From JAPPHA01 sp963662815 (GTDB lineage: Bacteria > Pseudomonadota > Alphaproteobacteria > Rhodobacterales > Rhodobacteraceae), in NCBI GenBank assembly GCA_963662815.2, contig CAXXWA010000037.1, forward strand, positions 124,001 through 188,000: 64,000 nt of DNA. The letters run 5' to 3'. The position numbers and the translations under genes are program-made. Under the pieces are notes generated by a model, which worked only from the letters and a program-made list of their open reading frames with translations, was not told where the DNA came from and did not search any database. Positions 62,491-64,000 of this stretch are shown here, one piece after another. The first letter of the stretch is position 1. Each line of letters begins with the position of its first letter.

Positions 62491-64000
62491 TCACTCTGAG
62501 AGCAGCGAAACCGCCGCAGCCCGGGCCTCCTCCGTGACCTTGTTTCCCGAGAGCATGCGTGCGACCTCGTCCACGCGAGCGTCCATGGGAAGTTCGCAGA
62601 CCTCGACGCGCGCCCGGGTGCCGTCAAATCTCTTTGCGACGCGCCAATGATGATCTCCGAGCGCCGCCACCTGCGGCGCGTGGGTCACAACCAAGACCTG
62701 CGAACCGGAGGCCAAAGCAGCAAGCCTGCGACCTACTGCATCCGCCGTGGCCCCGCCAACGCCGCGGTCGATTTCGTCGAAGATCATCGTCCGCGCTTCG
62801 CCACCACCCGCCAGGCATGCCTTCAGCGCCAGTAGGAATCGCGACAGTTCTCCTCCCGACGCCATCCGGTTCAAGGCGCCAGGCGGAACGTCCGGACTCG
62901 TTGAGACCTTGAAGGTGACGGAATCCGTTCCTTTCGCGCCGGGATCGCCCTCCAAGACTTCGGTCCGGAACAGCGCGCGGTCGAGCCGGAGCGGCGCGAG
63001 TTCGCTCGCCATCTTGGCGTCAAGGCGTGCGCCGGCTTCGCGGCGGCGTTCGGAAAGCGATGCCGACAGGTTCCGGTACGCCTCTCCGGCAACTGCAGCG
63101 GCCGCCTTCAGTTGCGTTGCGGACTCCGCCGCATCTCCCGAAGCCGCCAAGCGGGCACGGTGGAGGACAAGCACCTCCGGAAGCTCGTCGGGAGTCACAT
63201 TGTGCTTGCGCGCAAGCCGCCTGAGCGCAAAGAGCCGCTCCTCCGCGGCATCAAGGTCTGTCGAGTTGAAGGCCAGCGCATCGAAGCAGTCGGCCAGTTC
63301 GCGCTGCGCCTCCGCGATCTCACCGAGCGCCCTGTCGAGTGCGTCTCCGGCGGCGTCGAGCCGACCGCTAGCCGCACCTGCAACGCCCCGAACCCACCTT
63401 GCGGCGTCCGTTACCATACCCTCCGCGGATTGCGCGCCAAGGCACTCGGCTGCGCGCGAAATGTCTTCGCGAATGCGCTCCGCCTCTCGCATCAGTCTGC
63501 GCTTGCTGTCGAGAACAGCCTCTTCGCCTTCCGCCGGATCATGGTCTTCGAGTTCCGAGACCGTGTGCTCAAGGTAGTCAATGTCCGCCCGGGATGCGGC
63601 CGCGCTGTCCCGCGCATCCTTAAGCCGCTTTTCCGCGTTCCGCCACGACTTCCAGGCGTTCCTGACCTCCGATGCGTCGATTCCCCCGAACCTGTCGAGG
63701 AGGGAGCGATGCCGGCGCTGGTCAAGGATACCTGCTTCGTTCCGCCGGCCATGCAACTCGACCAGGAGTTCAGCAAGGCGCCGAAGGACATCCCGGGAAC
63801 ACCGCCTGTCATTCGCGTGCGCGGCCGTCCGTCCGTCGGAACGGACGCTGCGTCGAATGACCAGCTCGTCTTGCGCGGGCAGGCCTGCCTCGTCAAGGAG
63901 ACTTCGTACGGGGTGAGCGGCATCGATGTCGAAGCACGCAATCACTTCGCCCGACGCGGCGCCGCTTCGCAACAGTTCGTGCCGGCCTTCCCAGCCGAGC
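62491..64000 (-). CDS. recN: DNA repair ATPase RecN, C-terminal portion
   Basis: About 503 codons visible; the N-terminus with Walker A lies beyond the right edge. 'ELLVELHGRRNEAGILDQRR' and 'HRSLLDRFGG' form the junction to the coiled coil. The coiled-coil arms run to about residue 300 of the visible part. 'MASGGELSRFLLALKACLAG' is the ABC signature, 'ARTMIFDEIDRGVGGATADA' the Walker B/D-loop, and 'QVLVVTHAPQVAALGDHHW' the H-loop. RecN is an SMC-like protein that organises broken DNA ends for recombination. Confidence 0.95.
   Translation of the reverse strand, partial: LGWEGRHELLRSGAASGEVIACFDIDAAHPVRSLLDEAGLPAQDELVIRRSVRSDGRTAAHANDRRCSRDVLRRLAELLVELHGRRNEAGILDQRRHRSLLDRFGGIDASEVRNAWKSWRNAEKRLKDARDSAAASRADIDYLEHTVSELEDHDPAEGEEAVLDSKRRLMREAERIREDISRAAECLGAQSAEGMVTDAARWVRGVAGAASGRLDAAGDALDRALGEIAEAQRELADCFDALAFNSTDLDAAEERLFALRRLARKHNVTPDELPEVLVLHRARLAASGDAAESATQLKAAAAVAGEAYRNLSASLSERRREAGARLDAKMASELAPLRLDRALFRTEVLEGDPGAKGTDSVTFKVSTSPDVPPGALNRMASGGELSRFLLALKACLAGGGEARTMIFDEIDRGVGGATADAVGRRLAALASGSQVLVVTHAPQVAALGDHHWRVAKRFDGTRARVEVCELPMDARVDEVARMLSGNKVTEEARAAAVSLLSE

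Overview
The window is high-GC chromosomal DNA from an alphaproteobacterium. The assignment rests on gene content: an ilvB-type acetolactate synthase with the 'GEAS' cofactor-loop variant, a bpt-type leucyl/arginyl-transferase, RutR-like TetR regulation, several Liv- and SsuABC-type importers, DUF2852, and rhodobacteral/rhodospirillal-style IS30, IS66, IS21, ISAs1 and IS5 elements. Decayed transposases, frameshifted enzymes and truncated gene stubs are abundant, which suggests a genome where relaxed selection and IS activity are eroding accessory catabolic genes. No rRNA, tRNA or CRISPR array was recognised.

Layout. 0-13 kb is a patchwork: an IS4/Tn5-like transposase remnant, a histidine phosphatase, an intact IS30-family element, a glutathionyl-hydroquinone reductase, a TetR/DUF2852 pair with a palindromic operator, a decayed IS3 element, a MOSC protein, gene scraps (resolvase, EEP nuclease, TniQ-like), and an AbiE-like toxin-antitoxin pair in reversed gene order. 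13.9-22 kb is a compact leftward catabolic operon (creatininase-type amidohydrolase, SsuB/SsuC-like importer, cytosine-deaminase-type amidohydrolase, FAD oxidoreductase, NMT1-like binding protein, flavodoxin-fold reductase, RutR-like regulator) with a divergent RidA gene. A RutR-like operator lies in the shared promoter region. I read it as an uptake and ring-opening pathway for an unknown cyclic amide or ureide.

22-29 kb runs rightward: bpt, ilvB, a membrane protein, ilvN, then hpaF-hpaE-hpaD of the homoprotocatechuate meta-cleavage pathway. The matching hydrolase/isomerase (HpaG-like) and hydratase (HpaH) lie 17.7 kb away at 47-48.7 kb. Between them is a large leftward catabolic/transport block (41.3 to 29.4 kb): OsmC, a beta-hydroxyacid dehydrogenase, a complete Liv-type importer, a GST, a small coupled ORF, a frameshifted alpha/beta hydrolase, an M24 peptidase scrap and a two-subunit molybdenum hydroxylase. 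A divergent LacI regulator sits next to two identical, inverted operators spaced about five helical turns apart.

42.6-46.7 kb holds an orphan IS30 end, a second nucleotidyltransferase toxin-like pair, an ISAs1 pseudogene with a DUF4338 (DruA-like) N-terminus, an IS5 fragment, and an inverted partial duplication of the hydroquinone reductase 3' end. 49-60.3 kb is dominated by decay and mobile DNA: a broken IS30 copy beside a pxpB stub, pxpC and threonine dehydratase pseudogenes, an IS66 transposase translationally coupled to a decayed DNA adenine methylase gene, convergent IS66 tnpA/tnpB, an IS21 istA/istB unit coupled to a truncated DUF3991/TOPRIM gene, a Cys-rich protein and a resolvase remnant. 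The window closes with a Tat-exported multicopper oxidase and the C-terminal part of recN.
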